From positions 93,658-157,657 of the forward strand of contig JAEZRV010000008.1 of assembly GCA_023444055.1 (NCBI GenBank): 64,000 nucleotides of DNA, in the 5' to 3' direction. Position numbers and translations under genes: made by a program. The notes below the pieces were generated by a model. It was given only the letters and a program-made list of their open reading frames with translations, was not told the origin of the DNA and made no database searches. Origin of the DNA: Bacillota bacterium (GTDB taxonomy: Bacteria > Bacillota > Clostridia > Acetivibrionales > DSM-1351). Positions 9,243 through 19,027 of this stretch are shown here, piece after piece (the first letter of the stretch is position 1; each line of letters opens with the position of its first letter).

Positions 9243-12200
9243 ATGAATGAGATAGCTATTTTAGGTATGGGATGCCTCTTTCCGGGTTATAGTGATAAGG
9301 ATGAATTTTGGAAAAGGCTTTTAAAAAATGATATTTTTACAACAAATGAGAACTTTAACGGTCGTTGCATTGAAAGAGGAGGATTACCAAAGGATCCTAT
9401 TAAAATGGACAGGCTTTTAAAGAAATCTTTTGGTGAAAAAATGCCTATTAATCTTGACACACTTGGAGAAGTTTACAAATGGACATGCTATGTGTGTAAT
9501 GAAGCACTTAAAGAGAGTGGATACCGTGAAAAATATGATATACTTAATCGCACTGGAATAATTATGGGTACTTTGGGTATGCCCACAAGAGAGAATAGCG
9601 ATATTTTAAGACCGCTGATCAGTAATAATTTAGAGATGATTATTTCTGACTTAATCGAAGATAAAGATTTTATATTTAATTCTCCTATGGAGAACGAGGG
9701 ATTAGACCCTAAAGGTGTTTTTTCAGATACTGAACCTACATCAGTTGCTGCAGGTTTATTATCATTAGGAGGACCAATGCTGACATTTAATGCTGCATGT
9801 GCTACCCCGCTATATGGTATTAAACTAGCATCTATCTATCTTAATGAGCACAAGGCAGATATGATGATTGCTGGCTCAACCTGCTCAAATGAGCACGTTA
9901 AGGGAAACTGTGGCTTATTTGATGTTCTGGGTGTATTATGTGACAAGGGAAACAGTAAACCGCTGGACATGAATACAAAAGGTTTGATAGCGGCATCAGG
10001 AGCAGGAGCTTTTATTTTAAAGCGATTAGAGGATGCTGTTAGAGATCATGATAATATTTTAGGTGTCATAGAAAATATAGGATGGTCAAATGACGCAGGA
10101 AGTAAGTCTATATTGGCACCTGCTGTCGAAGGTCAAATACGTGCTCTTAAGGATGCATATAGAGAAGATGTATCTTGTGATATAGACTATATTGAATGTC
10201 ATGCAACCGGAACAAAGGCAGGAGATCAGGCTGAACTTGATGCAATATCTGAATTTTTTAAACCAGTAGGAGCAAAGCCATTAATTGGAGCATTGAAAGG
10301 TAACTTGGGGCATTTTTTTACAGCATCGGCAAATGCCTCTATTGCAAAAGTGCTTTTATCAATGAAGCATGGTGTAATACCTGCAACGGTTTCAGTAAGT
10401 AATCCGGTACAGTCATCTGATGGCTATTATACGGGTGAAAACATAGTACTGACTAATACTTCATGGCCACAGACAGATGTAAAAAAGCGTGCAGGTATAA
10501 ACGCATTTGGTTTTGGCGGAATAAATGCACACATGATTTTGAGTGAATACATAGAAAACAAATTAACGAAAGAAAAAATAAACAAAAGTGAAAAGTATTT
10601 TGATAAGGCTAAAACGCCTGTTGCTATAGTAGGAATGGGAGTACACATAGGAAATTGGGATTCTATTAATAAGTTTTTTGATGCCCTTGCGGAGGGAAAA
10701 AATGGACGTCAAGAACCTGACTCGCAAAGATGGAGGGGCATTGAAAAGAATACAGAAAGACTGAAAAAGATAGGCCTTGAAAAGATGCCAAAAGGATGTT
10801 ATGTTAACAGCTTTTCATTTGATTATGTAAAGAATAAGCTTCCTCCTAAGGAAAACCCTTATTTAATGCGCAGGGACTTGCTTCTTATGAATGTTACGGA
10901 GCAGGCACTTAATGATGCAGATATAAAGAGGGGAGAATACAAAAATACAGCGGTTATAATAAATTGTTCACAGGATTTCTCTGACCTGAGATTTATGTTG
11001 AGTGAAGAAGGAAAAGATGACATATTCCAGAGCCTCAGGCAGAGCTGTCCAAATTTAAATGAGCAACAGATGCAGACTGTTTTCAATATTATTCGTGAAA
11101 ATGAGATTAGCAGGGAGACTACTGATGCTGTTACTGGAATAATTCCAAACATAAGAGCTAACAGGATTTCATCAAACTGGAGGTTTGAAGGCCCATCGTT
11201 TATTCTAATGGAAAAGGAGAACTCTATAGCACGTTCTCTTGAAATAGCACGTATGCTACTTTCTGAAAAGATTGTTGATTGTGTAGTTATTGGTACAGTG
11301 GAGTTTGCTGGTGAGTTTGAGCATATATTTGTGCAGAAAGAAGTAGGGAATATTAACAAGCTATTAGATAATGGAATAGGAGAGGGTGCTGCCGTACTCG
11401 TACTGAAAAGGGAAGAACAGGCAGAAAAGGATGGCAATAGAATATATGCACTTATAGAAGGTATATCAATTTCAGAATGTGCTTCTTATTTTACACATGA
11501 TAATGATAATACAGAAGTTCCAAATGAGAATCTTAAAAGATGCATAAGTGACTCGCTTAATCAAGCTGATGTTAGTAAAAAAGAGGTAGGATTTATTGAT
11601 TTGCCGTTTGTTTTTTACCAAAAAGAAAAGGAAGAAACTGAAAAGATTTACCTTGAACAGTATCAATCATTAATAGACTGTAATGATTTCAATGCTGGAA
11701 GTGTTGAAAAAATTACAGGGTGTTGCTTTAGTCTTACACCAACTGCTTCACTTATTAAGAATGCATTACAGTTATATTATAAAATTAAATTTCCGTCAGA
11801 TAATCAAACTAAAGTAAGCTCATGGATACGAAGTAGTAAAAGAAGGGTGGCTATAACTGGAAGCTTTACATTAAACGGTAGTTGCTCACAAATTGTTCTT
11901 AGTGATTTCCGGAAGCCATTAATGGCTGAACAGAAAAAAGGTGGTAGTTCTTCACTAATCCTAATTCCTGTCGGTGCAGAGAATCCTCAAAAATTAGCAG
12001 AAAAATTGGATTTGATTGAACAGAAGTTTGCAGATAAAAAGAGTTTTAAAAGAACAGTAATGAACCTTTGGAATGATTATGAAAAAATAATAAAAGAGGG
12101 ACAAGTACTTACATATACAATTATTTGTACTTCAAAAGAATCATTTTTAACAGAGATTAGAAGTGGAAAAGAGCATATCAAAAAAGTACCTACATCTGAA

Positions 12201-14861
12201 AATGACTGGGTATCACAAGGAGGAAGCTTCTTTAGTCCAAGACCTAGAGGCAGAAGCGGAAAGGTGGTTTGGATGTCTCCACCTGGTGGTATGGTCGAAA
12301 AAAATAGGATTATTGATATTATCAGATTGTATCCTGACCTAAGAAACATTGTTGAAATGTTTGATACAGTAGGTGATAACAATTTATTTGAAGAAATGAG
12401 CCATTTGTTTTTTACTGGCTATTTTTCAGACTTAATTACTACAATACTTACAAAAGAAATGCTTATATCAAAGGCTGGAATTTATCCAGATATGGCTATT
12501 GGAGCAAGTATGGGAGAAATCTCATTGTGCCTTGCTTTAGAATGTATAAAAATTGAAAAAGCAGAAGGAAATTTAAATGAGCAAATAGGTAAAATGGTAA
12601 ATGTATTCAAAATTTTAGAAGATCGTAATGTTTGTAATCAGTATTTTGGGGAAAATGTTAAAGAGTGGAGTAGTTGGTACATAAAACAATCTAAGAAGGA
12701 TATAGAAGCAGCTTTGGCTGATGAACCTAAGGTATTTATTACAATTATTGGTTCACCAAATGACATAATTATAAGCGGAGAAAAAGAAGCTTGCAACCGT
12801 GTATTGAAAAAACTTACTGGGTATAGAATGGTATTGGAGGGTAGTATGTTTGTACATTCGCCTGTTATTGAATCCTCTCGTGACGCTATTTATAAGCAGT
12901 TAGATGGTATAGAAATACGTGTAAAGGATGATAATCCATTTTGCTTATACAATACTTATTCGTGCAAGCCTGTTAATGATGAAAATGTAAATTGTTCAGA
13001 AAATCTTGTTAATATTATTACAAAGCAGGTGGATTTTGAAAGTGTTCTGAACAAGGTCTATGAGGATGGTGGTAAAGTTTTCATTGATCTTGGCACTAAT
13101 GGTTTATGTGCAATGTGGGCTAATAATACGTTGAATGATAAAGATGCTCTTGTTTTATCGTTCCATTCTGCAAAATTTACTTTTGAGGAGAATTGGTACA
13201 GATTTCTTGCTACATTAATTTCTCATGGCGTGCCAATAGCTTTGGAAAAACTGCATCCTTTTTCAGATTTAGACATGGATGAAGGAAAACCAGAATTTAT
13301 AAAGATTATTTCTACGGGACTTCCTCATCATTCGGCGGATATTTCCACACCTGAAAATCGCAATAAAATAAAAGTGTTAGCAACTAAAAACTTAGAAAGA
13401 GTTTCTAAGTTTGGAGATACAGTTATGGTACCGCAACAGCATGAATGTAAAGATAATATTTTAACTGTCAAGCTTTCTGAACAGCCCTATTTGATTGATT
13501 CCTTTTATTACCGTTCAGCAGAAAGGAATGTTGAAGCATATTTAATCTATCAGCAGAATGAGGCAAAACTTTTGAAGTGCATTAAGCAACAAGCTAAGAG
13601 CATGTGGAACAAATTATGTTGTTGCACATCTGAATTTGGGCAATCAGTACAAGAAGCTAAAACTGTTAAAAGTAAAAGAAGTTGCATATGGGACTATGAT
13701 GATGTGCTTGAAATGACAAATGGAAGTATGTCTAAGGTTTTAGGCACGGAGTATGAGATGGCTGATACATATCCTATAAGGGCAAGAATGCCATCCCCGC
13801 CTTTTATGTTTGTAACAAGGATTACTGGAATAGATGCTGAATTTGGAATGTTCCGACCATCTAAGATAGAGATGGAATATGATATTAGCGAAGATTGCAT
13901 ATACAGAATCGGAGACAAGGTATCTCCGCTTATTCTTACCGAATCTGGTCATATTGGAATATTTTTAGTAGGATATATAGGAATTGATATAATTTCAAAA
14001 GGAAAATTGCACTACAGAATAGCTGACACTAAAACAACATTCCACGATGAGCTCCCATGCATAGGGGAAACTATTCGTGGCTTACTGGAAGTTAAATCAT
14101 TTCCTAAAAACGGTAACACAATGCTTATGGCTTATACATATAAATGTTACAATGGGGATAAACTTCTAATGAGTATGGATGCTATTGGTGGATTTTTTAC
14201 AGATCAAGACCTTGAAAATTCAAAGGGAATTCCTAAGAGACAGAACATTTCCATAGCTACAGCAGGGTTAAAAAGACAAGTTTTGCCTTATATAACATGT
14301 TCAAAACAAACATTTGATGATGGTGATTTAGAATATTTCTATAATGGAAAGTTTACAGAGTGTTTTATGTCGTCACAATATGAAAACTCAAATTCTAAAG
14401 ATTATTATACTTCGCCATTAGTGCGTATGATCGATAGAATAAAAGAAATTCGTTTTTCTGGGGGCACTTATGGTTTTGGAGAAATAATAGGAGAAAAAGA
14501 GCTTTATCCTGACCATTGGGCTTTTAATGTACATTTTAAAAACGATCCTATTTTTCCAGGAACTTTAATGCTGGATGGAATAAATCAGGTTTTGTTCTTT
14601 TATATGATATACTCTGGAGTACATGTAAGGTACGGAGGTATGAATATAGTTGCATCAAAGGGTATAACTTCAAAAGGTTCATTTAGGGGACAGGTTAAAA
14701 GAATTCCCTCTAAGCTTCGTTTTCATATTTCAATTAAGGATATTGAAGAACAGTCAGACTATTTCCGTATTGTAGCTGATGCTGATGTTTTTTGGCAAGA
14801 TAAGAATGTGTTACGAGCCGAAAATGTCTGTGTAACAGTTCAGAAAAATGATAATCTTTAA
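9243..14861 (+). CDS. PfaC/Pfa3-like megasynthase: KS-CLF-AT-DH-DH
   Basis: 1872 aa with a good RBS (AGAGGG). Domains: ketosynthase (1-440; Cys186 in NAACATPL, ECHATGT, KGNLGHF), a second KS-fold domain (about 460-890) whose active-site cysteine is replaced by an EKENS segment and which is therefore a chain-length-factor type, an acyltransferase (about 1010-1330; Ser1089 in GASMGE), then two FabA-like dehydratase domains. The first DH has MPSPPFMFVTRITG (about 1515) and the second has HFKNDPIFPGTLMLDG (about 1760-1775). The order matches terrestrial (myxobacterial) Pfa3 proteins except that a C-terminal acyltransferase (AGPAT) is missing. It would extend and dehydrate the chain together with the preceding proteins. 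No thioesterase or AGPAT is seen, so chain release is unexplained. Confidence 0.88.
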   Translation: MNEIAILGMGCLFPGYSDKDEFWKRLLKNDIFTTNENFNGRCIERGGLPKDPIKMDRLLKKSFGEKMPINLDTLGEVYKWTCYVCNEALKESGYREKYDILNRTGIIMGTLGMPTRENSDILRPLISNNLEMIISDLIEDKDFIFNSPMENEGLDPKGVFSDTEPTSVAAGLLSLGGPMLTFNAACATPLYGIKLASIYLNEHKADMMIAGSTCSNEHVKGNCGLFDVLGVLCDKGNSKPLDMNTKGLIAASGAGAFILKRLEDAVRDHDNILGVIENIGWSNDAGSKSILAPAVEGQIRALKDAYREDVSCDIDYIECHATGTKAGDQAELDAISEFFKPVGAKPLIGALKGNLGHFFTASANASIAKVLLSMKHGVIPATVSVSNPVQSSDGYYTGENIVLTNTSWPQTDVKKRAGINAFGFGGINAHMILSEYIENKLTKEKINKSEKYFDKAKTPVAIVGMGVHIGNWDSINKFFDALAEGKNGRQEPDSQRWRGIEKNTERLKKIGLEKMPKGCYVNSFSFDYVKNKLPPKENPYLMRRDLLLMNVTEQALNDADIKRGEYKNTAVIINCSQDFSDLRFMLSEEGKDDIFQSLRQSCPNLNEQQMQTVFNIIRENEISRETTDAVTGIIPNIRANRISSNWRFEGPSFILMEKENSIARSLEIARMLLSEKIVDCVVIGTVEFAGEFEHIFVQKEVGNINKLLDNGIGEGAAVLVLKREEQAEKDGNRIYALIEGISISECASYFTHDNDNTEVPNENLKRCISDSLNQADVSKKEVGFIDLPFVFYQKEKEETEKIYLEQYQSLIDCNDFNAGSVEKITGCCFSLTPTASLIKNALQLYYKIKFPSDNQTKVSSWIRSSKRRVAITGSFTLNGSCSQIVLSDFRKPLMAEQKKGGSSSLILIPVGAENPQKLAEKLDLIEQKFADKKSFKRTVMNLWNDYEKIIKEGQVLTYTIICTSKESFLTEIRSGKEHIKKVPTSENDWVSQGGSFFSPRPRGRSGKVVWMSPPGGMVEKNRIIDIIRLYPDLRNIVEMFDTVGDNNLFEEMSHLFFTGYFSDLITTILTKEMLISKAGIYPDMAIGASMGEISLCLALECIKIEKAEGNLNEQIGKMVNVFKILEDRNVCNQYFGENVKEWSSWYIKQSKKDIEAALADEPKVFITIIGSPNDIIISGEKEACNRVLKKLTGYRMVLEGSMFVHSPVIESSRDAIYKQLDGIEIRVKDDNPFCLYNTYSCKPVNDENVNCSENLVNIITKQVDFESVLNKVYEDGGKVFIDLGTNGLCAMWANNTLNDKDALVLSFHSAKFTFEENWYRFLATLISHGVPIALEKLHPFSDLDMDEGKPEFIKIISTGLPHHSADISTPENRNKIKVLATKNLERVSKFGDTVMVPQQHECKDNILTVKLSEQPYLIDSFYYRSAERNVEAYLIYQQNEAKLLKCIKQQAKSMWNKLCCCTSEFGQSVQEAKTVKSKRSCIWDYDDVLEMTNGSMSKVLGTEYEMADTYPIRARMPSPPFMFVTRITGIDAEFGMFRPSKIEMEYDISEDCIYRIGDKVSPLILTESGHIGIFLVGYIGIDIISKGKLHYRIADTKTTFHDELPCIGETIRGLLEVKSFPKNGNTMLMAYTYKCYNGDKLLMSMDAIGGFFTDQDLENSKGIPKRQNISIATAGLKRQVLPYITCSKQTFDDGDLEYFYNGKFTECFMSSQYENSNSKDYYTSPLVRMIDRIKEIRFSGGTYGFGEIIGEKELYPDHWAFNVHFKNDPIFPGTLMLDGINQVLFFYMIYSGVHVRYGGMNIVASKGITSKGSFRGQVKRIPSKLRFHISIKDIEEQSDYFRIVADADVFWQDKNVLRAENVCVTVQKNDNL

Positions 14862-14941
14862 CTGTGAAAAATTGAAGCTGTAAATCTAGTAGTATTGTTG
14901 GAGGTGCTTTATTTATTACAGAAAGGTAATAGGGGGGGAGC

Positions 14942-16537
14942 ATGAGTAAAATATTTGATAATAGTAAAACTCAAAAAAATAACTTAGCTTGTTCTGAGTA
15001 TTGTGAACAAAACACGCTGTTACTTAATGATTTGGAAAAACAGTGTTATGTTATTAAAACAGGCAATAATATAGTGTTAAGTGAAGAAAGTAAAATTTCA
15101 TCAGAGGATATTTTTTGTATAGGAATTATTCCTTCTATGAGTTTAGGAAGTTTGGGAGATAAAAGCTTTATAAATGACTATGGCACAAAGTATGCATATA
15201 TGGCTGGTGCAATGGCTAATGCAATCTCATCTGAAAATATGGTAATAGAGTTAGGTGCAAACGGATTTCTAGGATCATTCGGAACAGGGGGGGTGAGTAA
15301 ATCCCAAATTGAGGAATCTATATGTAAAATTAAAAGTGAGTTACCAAATGGACCGTATGCTTTTAACCTGCTCCACAGTCCCACAGATCTGAAAAGAGAA
15401 TTTGAGACTGTATCGGTATTTTTAAAACATGGGATAGATATAGTTGAAGCTTCAGCATATATTAATATTTCGCCGGCATTAGTATACTACAGAATTAGCG
15501 GTTTAAAACAATCTAATGATGGTGAGATTCAGGCTACACATAGAGTGATTGCAAAGATATCTAGAGAGGAGGTTGCACTTAAGTTTTTGCAACCTGCAGA
15601 GAAGGAAATAGTGGAAATGTTACTTCAGGAAAAAATGATTACAGAAGAACAAGCAGCTTTAGCAGAAAAAATTCCAATGGCTGATGATATCACTGTAGAA
15701 GCAGATTCTGCAGGTCATACTGATAACAGACCACTTGTATCTATTTTGCCTGCCATAATTTCTTTGCGTGACAGTGTTCAAAAAAAATATAACTATATTA
15801 AGCCAGTACGTATTGGAGCAGCAGGTGGTATAAGTACACCGGCTGCTGCTATCGGAGCATTTCAGATGGGTGCTGCATATATAGTAACAGGATCTGTAAA
15901 TCAAGCATGTATTGAGTCAGGAACGTCAGACTATGTACGCAAGGTTCTTGCAGAAGCAAAGATGGCAGATGTTATGATGGCTCCATGTGCAGATATGTTT
16001 GAACTTGGGGCAAAAGTTCAAGTTCTTAAAAAGGGTACAATGTTTCCAATGAATGCTCAGAAGCTCTATGAGATTTACCGTAAGAATTCATCTCTTGAGG
16101 AACTTTCGTCTAAAGAAAAAGAGCAGTTAGAAAAAAGAATTTTTAAGCGTAACGTTGATGAAATATGGATTGATGTTGTAAAGTATTTTAATAGTATAGA
16201 TAAAAATGTAATTATACGTGCTGAAAGTGATAAAAGACACAAAATGGCTCTTATCTTTAGATGGTATCTTGGAAACTCATCAAGATGGGCTGTAAAAGGT
16301 ATTGCTGACAGGTATATGGACATGCAGATATGGTGCGGACAGGCTATGGGTGCATTTAATAGCTGGGTCCAGAATACATATCTGGAAGAAGTACAAAACC
16401 GTAAAGTTGCCGATGTTGCTTTTCATATAATGAATGGAGCAACTTATATCTTCCGTATAAACTTGGCGGAATTTATGGGGGTAAGTGTTCCTATAGAATT
16501 AAAAAGTTACAGACCAGATAAACCATTTTGTGCCTAA
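14942..16537 (+). CDS. pfaD: PfaD-family trans enoyl reductase
   Basis: 531 aa FMN-dependent TIM-barrel protein of the nitropropane-dioxygenase-like PfaD family, the stand-alone enoyl reductase of PUFA synthases and some trans-acting PKSs. Diagnostic segments are GANGFLGSFGTGG (about 100-112), DSAGHTDNRP (about 259-268), the flavin phosphate-binding region GAAGGISTPAAAIGAFQMGA and VTGSVNQACIESGTSDYVRK. It would decide where double bases are saturated in the growing chain. It lies 80 bp after the megasynthase with a G-rich RBS (GGGGGGGAG) and is clearly part of the same operon. Length is normal. Confidence 0.92.
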   Translation: MSKIFDNSKTQKNNLACSEYCEQNTLLLNDLEKQCYVIKTGNNIVLSEESKISSEDIFCIGIIPSMSLGSLGDKSFINDYGTKYAYMAGAMANAISSENMVIELGANGFLGSFGTGGVSKSQIEESICKIKSELPNGPYAFNLLHSPTDLKREFETVSVFLKHGIDIVEASAYINISPALVYYRISGLKQSNDGEIQATHRVIAKISREEVALKFLQPAEKEIVEMLLQEKMITEEQAALAEKIPMADDITVEADSAGHTDNRPLVSILPAIISLRDSVQKKYNYIKPVRIGAAGGISTPAAAIGAFQMGAAYIVTGSVNQACIESGTSDYVRKVLAEAKMADVMMAPCADMFELGAKVQVLKKGTMFPMNAQKLYEIYRKNSSLEELSSKEKEQLEKRIFKRNVDEIWIDVVKYFNSIDKNVIIRAESDKRHKMALIFRWYLGNSSRWAVKGIADRYMDMQIWCGQAMGAFNSWVQNTYLEEVQNRKVADVAFHIMNGATYIFRINLAEFMGVSVPIELKSYRPDKPFCA

Positions 16538-16591
16538 TATGGCAGTGATGCTTTAATTAGTTCTGCGAGAATGTATAAGAAAGGATGTTTT

Positions 16592-18613
16592 ATGATGAGT
16601 GTAACTTTATCCGATAGTTTAGAAATTTTAGAAATTGACCCATGGCTTACACCTTTTAGACAAGATCTAGAACTTAGGAGAGATAAGTATGTAAATACTA
16701 AAAAGGCATTACTTGGAGATACACAGAACTTTGATTCGTTTGCAAATGGATATTTGTTTTTTGGTTTTCATAAATCAAAACATGGGTGGGTTTACCGTGA
16801 ATGGGCTCCTGCAGCTGATGCTCTTTATCTGATTGGAGATTTTAATAACTGGGATGCTGAATCACACCCTCTTCAAAGAAAGGAAAAAGGTGTTTGGGAG
16901 ATATTTCTCCCAGGCACAGATTCATTAAAACATGAATCTAGGGTTAAAGTGCGCGTACATTCTGGCGGTGTGGTGCGTGACCGTATACCTTTGTACATCA
17001 GGCGAGCTGTACAGGATACGGTTACAAATGATTTTTCAGGTCAGATATGGCAACCTGATAATTTGTATAAATGGAAAACCAAAGAATTTAAAGTAGATAG
17101 CACTCAGCCTTTGCTTATTTATGAGGCACATATTGGTATGGCTCAAGAAAGAGAAGGTGTGGGTACATATAAGGAGTTTTCAAAAAATATACTACCAAGA
17201 GTAAAAGAGGCTAATTACAATGCTATACAATTAATGGGAATAATGGAGCATCCATATTATGCTTCATTTGGGTATCAGGTATCAAACTTTTATGCTATTA
17301 CTTCAAGATTCGGAACACCGGAAGATTTAAAGGAGCTGATTGACACAGCTCATTCAATGGGAATAGCCGTCATTCTTGATCTTATACACTCGCATGCTAT
17401 AAAGAATATCTTTGAAGGAATTAATGGGTTTGATGGAAGTGAGGATCAGTTTTTTCATACAGGCAAAAGAGGAGAACATCCCGCATGGAATTCAAAGCTT
17501 TTTAATTATGGAAAGCACGAGGTTATTCATTTCCTATTGTCTAACATAAAATTCTATCTTGAGGAGTATCACATTGATGGTTTTCGTTTTGATGGTGTAA
17601 CCTCAATGATTTACCATAATCATGGTCTGGGTGTTGATTTTATGGATTATTCATATTATTTCAGTATGAACACTGATCTAGATGCAGTGACATATTTACA
17701 GTTTGCTAATGAATTGATACATGAGTTGCGGCCTGATGCTATAACTATAGCAGAGGATATGAGTGGCATGCCCGGAATGTGCATTCCTGCAAAGAATGGT
17801 GGAATAGGGTTTGACTATCGGTTAGCAATGGGAATACCTGCTTTCTGGATAAGGGTTCTGAGTAAACTGAACGATGAGGATTGGAGCATGTGGAAGCTAT
17901 GGAGAGAGCTAACTTCACGCCGTCCGCAGGAGAAAAGCATTGGATATGTTGAGTCTCATGATCAAGCAATGGTTGGTGACAAAACAACTATCTTCTGGCT
18001 TGCAGATAAGGAAATGTACTGGCATATGTCAAAGAGTGATAATAACATTGTAATCGACAGGGCAATAAGCTTGCACAAATTGATCCGGTTTGTCACTTTA
18101 ACATTAGCGGGTGAGGGCTATTTAAATTTTATGGGTAATGAGTTCGGTCATCCTGAATGGATTGATTTTCCGACTAAAGAGAATAACTGGGACTACAAGT
18201 ATGCACGGCGTCAATGGAGCTTGGTGGAGAATAATGAGCTTCGTTATGAACAGTTAGCATGTTTTGACCGTGAGATGCTTTCATTTGTTAAAGCAGACAA
18301 TATTTTGAATGCAACTGACTTAAAAAATATATGGATAAATGAGTATGAAAAAATACTGATTTTTAGAAAAGGCGGTATGGTATTCCTATTTAATTTTAAT
18401 CCAACGAGATCCTTTGAAAAATTTGGCGTTACAATTGATGATGAAGGTGAATATCAGGTTGCATTCAATAGCGATGAAGATAGGTTTGGAGGACATTCAA
18501 GGATTGCAACGGATGTGATTTATCAGACAAGACCACTGAATGAATATGGAAACAGAAACGGAATTATCATTTATTCTCCTAGTCGTACTGTTATTGTATT
18601 AAAAAAATTATGA
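16592..18613 (+). CDS. glgB: 1,4-alpha-glucan branching enzyme, eukaryotic-type (GH13_8)
   Basis: 673 aa from the ATG preceded by AAGGATG; an ATG at 16571 lacks a ribosome site. The N-terminus EIDPWLTPF, the CBM48 region (GDFNNWDAESHPL) and the GH13 motifs DGFRFDGVTSMIY (nucleophile Asp), IAEDMSGMP (acid Glu) and ESHDQAMVGDKT match plant/animal branching enzymes rather than the usual GH13_9 bacterial GlgB. It makes alpha-1,6 branches in glycogen-like glucan. It is the last gene of the synthase operon, 54 bp after pfaD, with no other glycogen gene near. Whether it serves storage or modifies the lipid-like PKS product cannot be told from sequence. Confidence 0.9.
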   Translation: MMSVTLSDSLEILEIDPWLTPFRQDLELRRDKYVNTKKALLGDTQNFDSFANGYLFFGFHKSKHGWVYREWAPAADALYLIGDFNNWDAESHPLQRKEKGVWEIFLPGTDSLKHESRVKVRVHSGGVVRDRIPLYIRRAVQDTVTNDFSGQIWQPDNLYKWKTKEFKVDSTQPLLIYEAHIGMAQEREGVGTYKEFSKNILPRVKEANYNAIQLMGIMEHPYYASFGYQVSNFYAITSRFGTPEDLKELIDTAHSMGIAVILDLIHSHAIKNIFEGINGFDGSEDQFFHTGKRGEHPAWNSKLFNYGKHEVIHFLLSNIKFYLEEYHIDGFRFDGVTSMIYHNHGLGVDFMDYSYYFSMNTDLDAVTYLQFANELIHELRPDAITIAEDMSGMPGMCIPAKNGGIGFDYRLAMGIPAFWIRVLSKLNDEDWSMWKLWRELTSRRPQEKSIGYVESHDQAMVGDKTTIFWLADKEMYWHMSKSDNNIVIDRAISLHKLIRFVTLTLAGEGYLNFMGNEFGHPEWIDFPTKENNWDYKYARRQWSLVENNELRYEQLACFDREMLSFVKADNILNATDLKNIWINEYEKILIFRKGGMVFLFNFNPTRSFEKFGVTIDDEGEYQVAFNSDEDRFGGHSRIATDVIYQTRPLNEYGNRNGIIIYSPSRTVIVLKKL

Positions 18614-18781
18614 CTGAGTAGAAAATCGTACTAAAAATAACAAGAATTACCCATATAATGCCTATCTGGAATTGAAAAGAAAGCAATAAAAAAATTAAGT
18701 AAAGAACTTAAGCAAGATAGCTGTCAATAATGAACATAATGCTCCTGTGAATTTAAATAAAATTTGTTTTTATTTAAATAG

Positions 18782-18813
18782 AGAAGCACCAATCGAAAAG
18801 GATTGGTGTTTCT
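18782..18813 (+). terminator. Terminator-like hairpin after the PKS operon
   Basis: AGAAGCACCAATC pairs with GATTGGTGTTTCT around a GAAAAG loop, about 170 bp after the branching-enzyme stop. The stem is long and stable; the T-tract is short. It is the likely end of the operon transcript. Confidence 0.65.
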
Positions 18814-18916
18814 TATGGTGTGCCGAGTATGACACTTAGCATAGTATGCATGTTTAATTCTAAAATAATAATTCATAACTGCTTAGCTTAAAACTTATCA
18901 TATAAAAGAAATTACT

Positions 18917-18977
18917 AATACTATTTCGCATTTAAAATATAGAAAAGACATATTTTAAATGCAAATTAGTATAAGTT
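18917..18977 (-). terminator. Long inverted repeat, likely glnN terminator
   Basis: GCATTTAAAATAT and ATATTTTAAATGC form a 13-bp stem with an outer extension (TACTA...TTAGTA) around a 9-nt loop, about 50 bp past the glnN stop on the minus strand. It may serve both strands. The rest of 18614-19027 shows no gene. Confidence 0.55.
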
Positions 18978-19027
18978 ATGCTATCCCATCGACAAATATT
19001 TTTAGCTCAATATATACGAAAATACTT

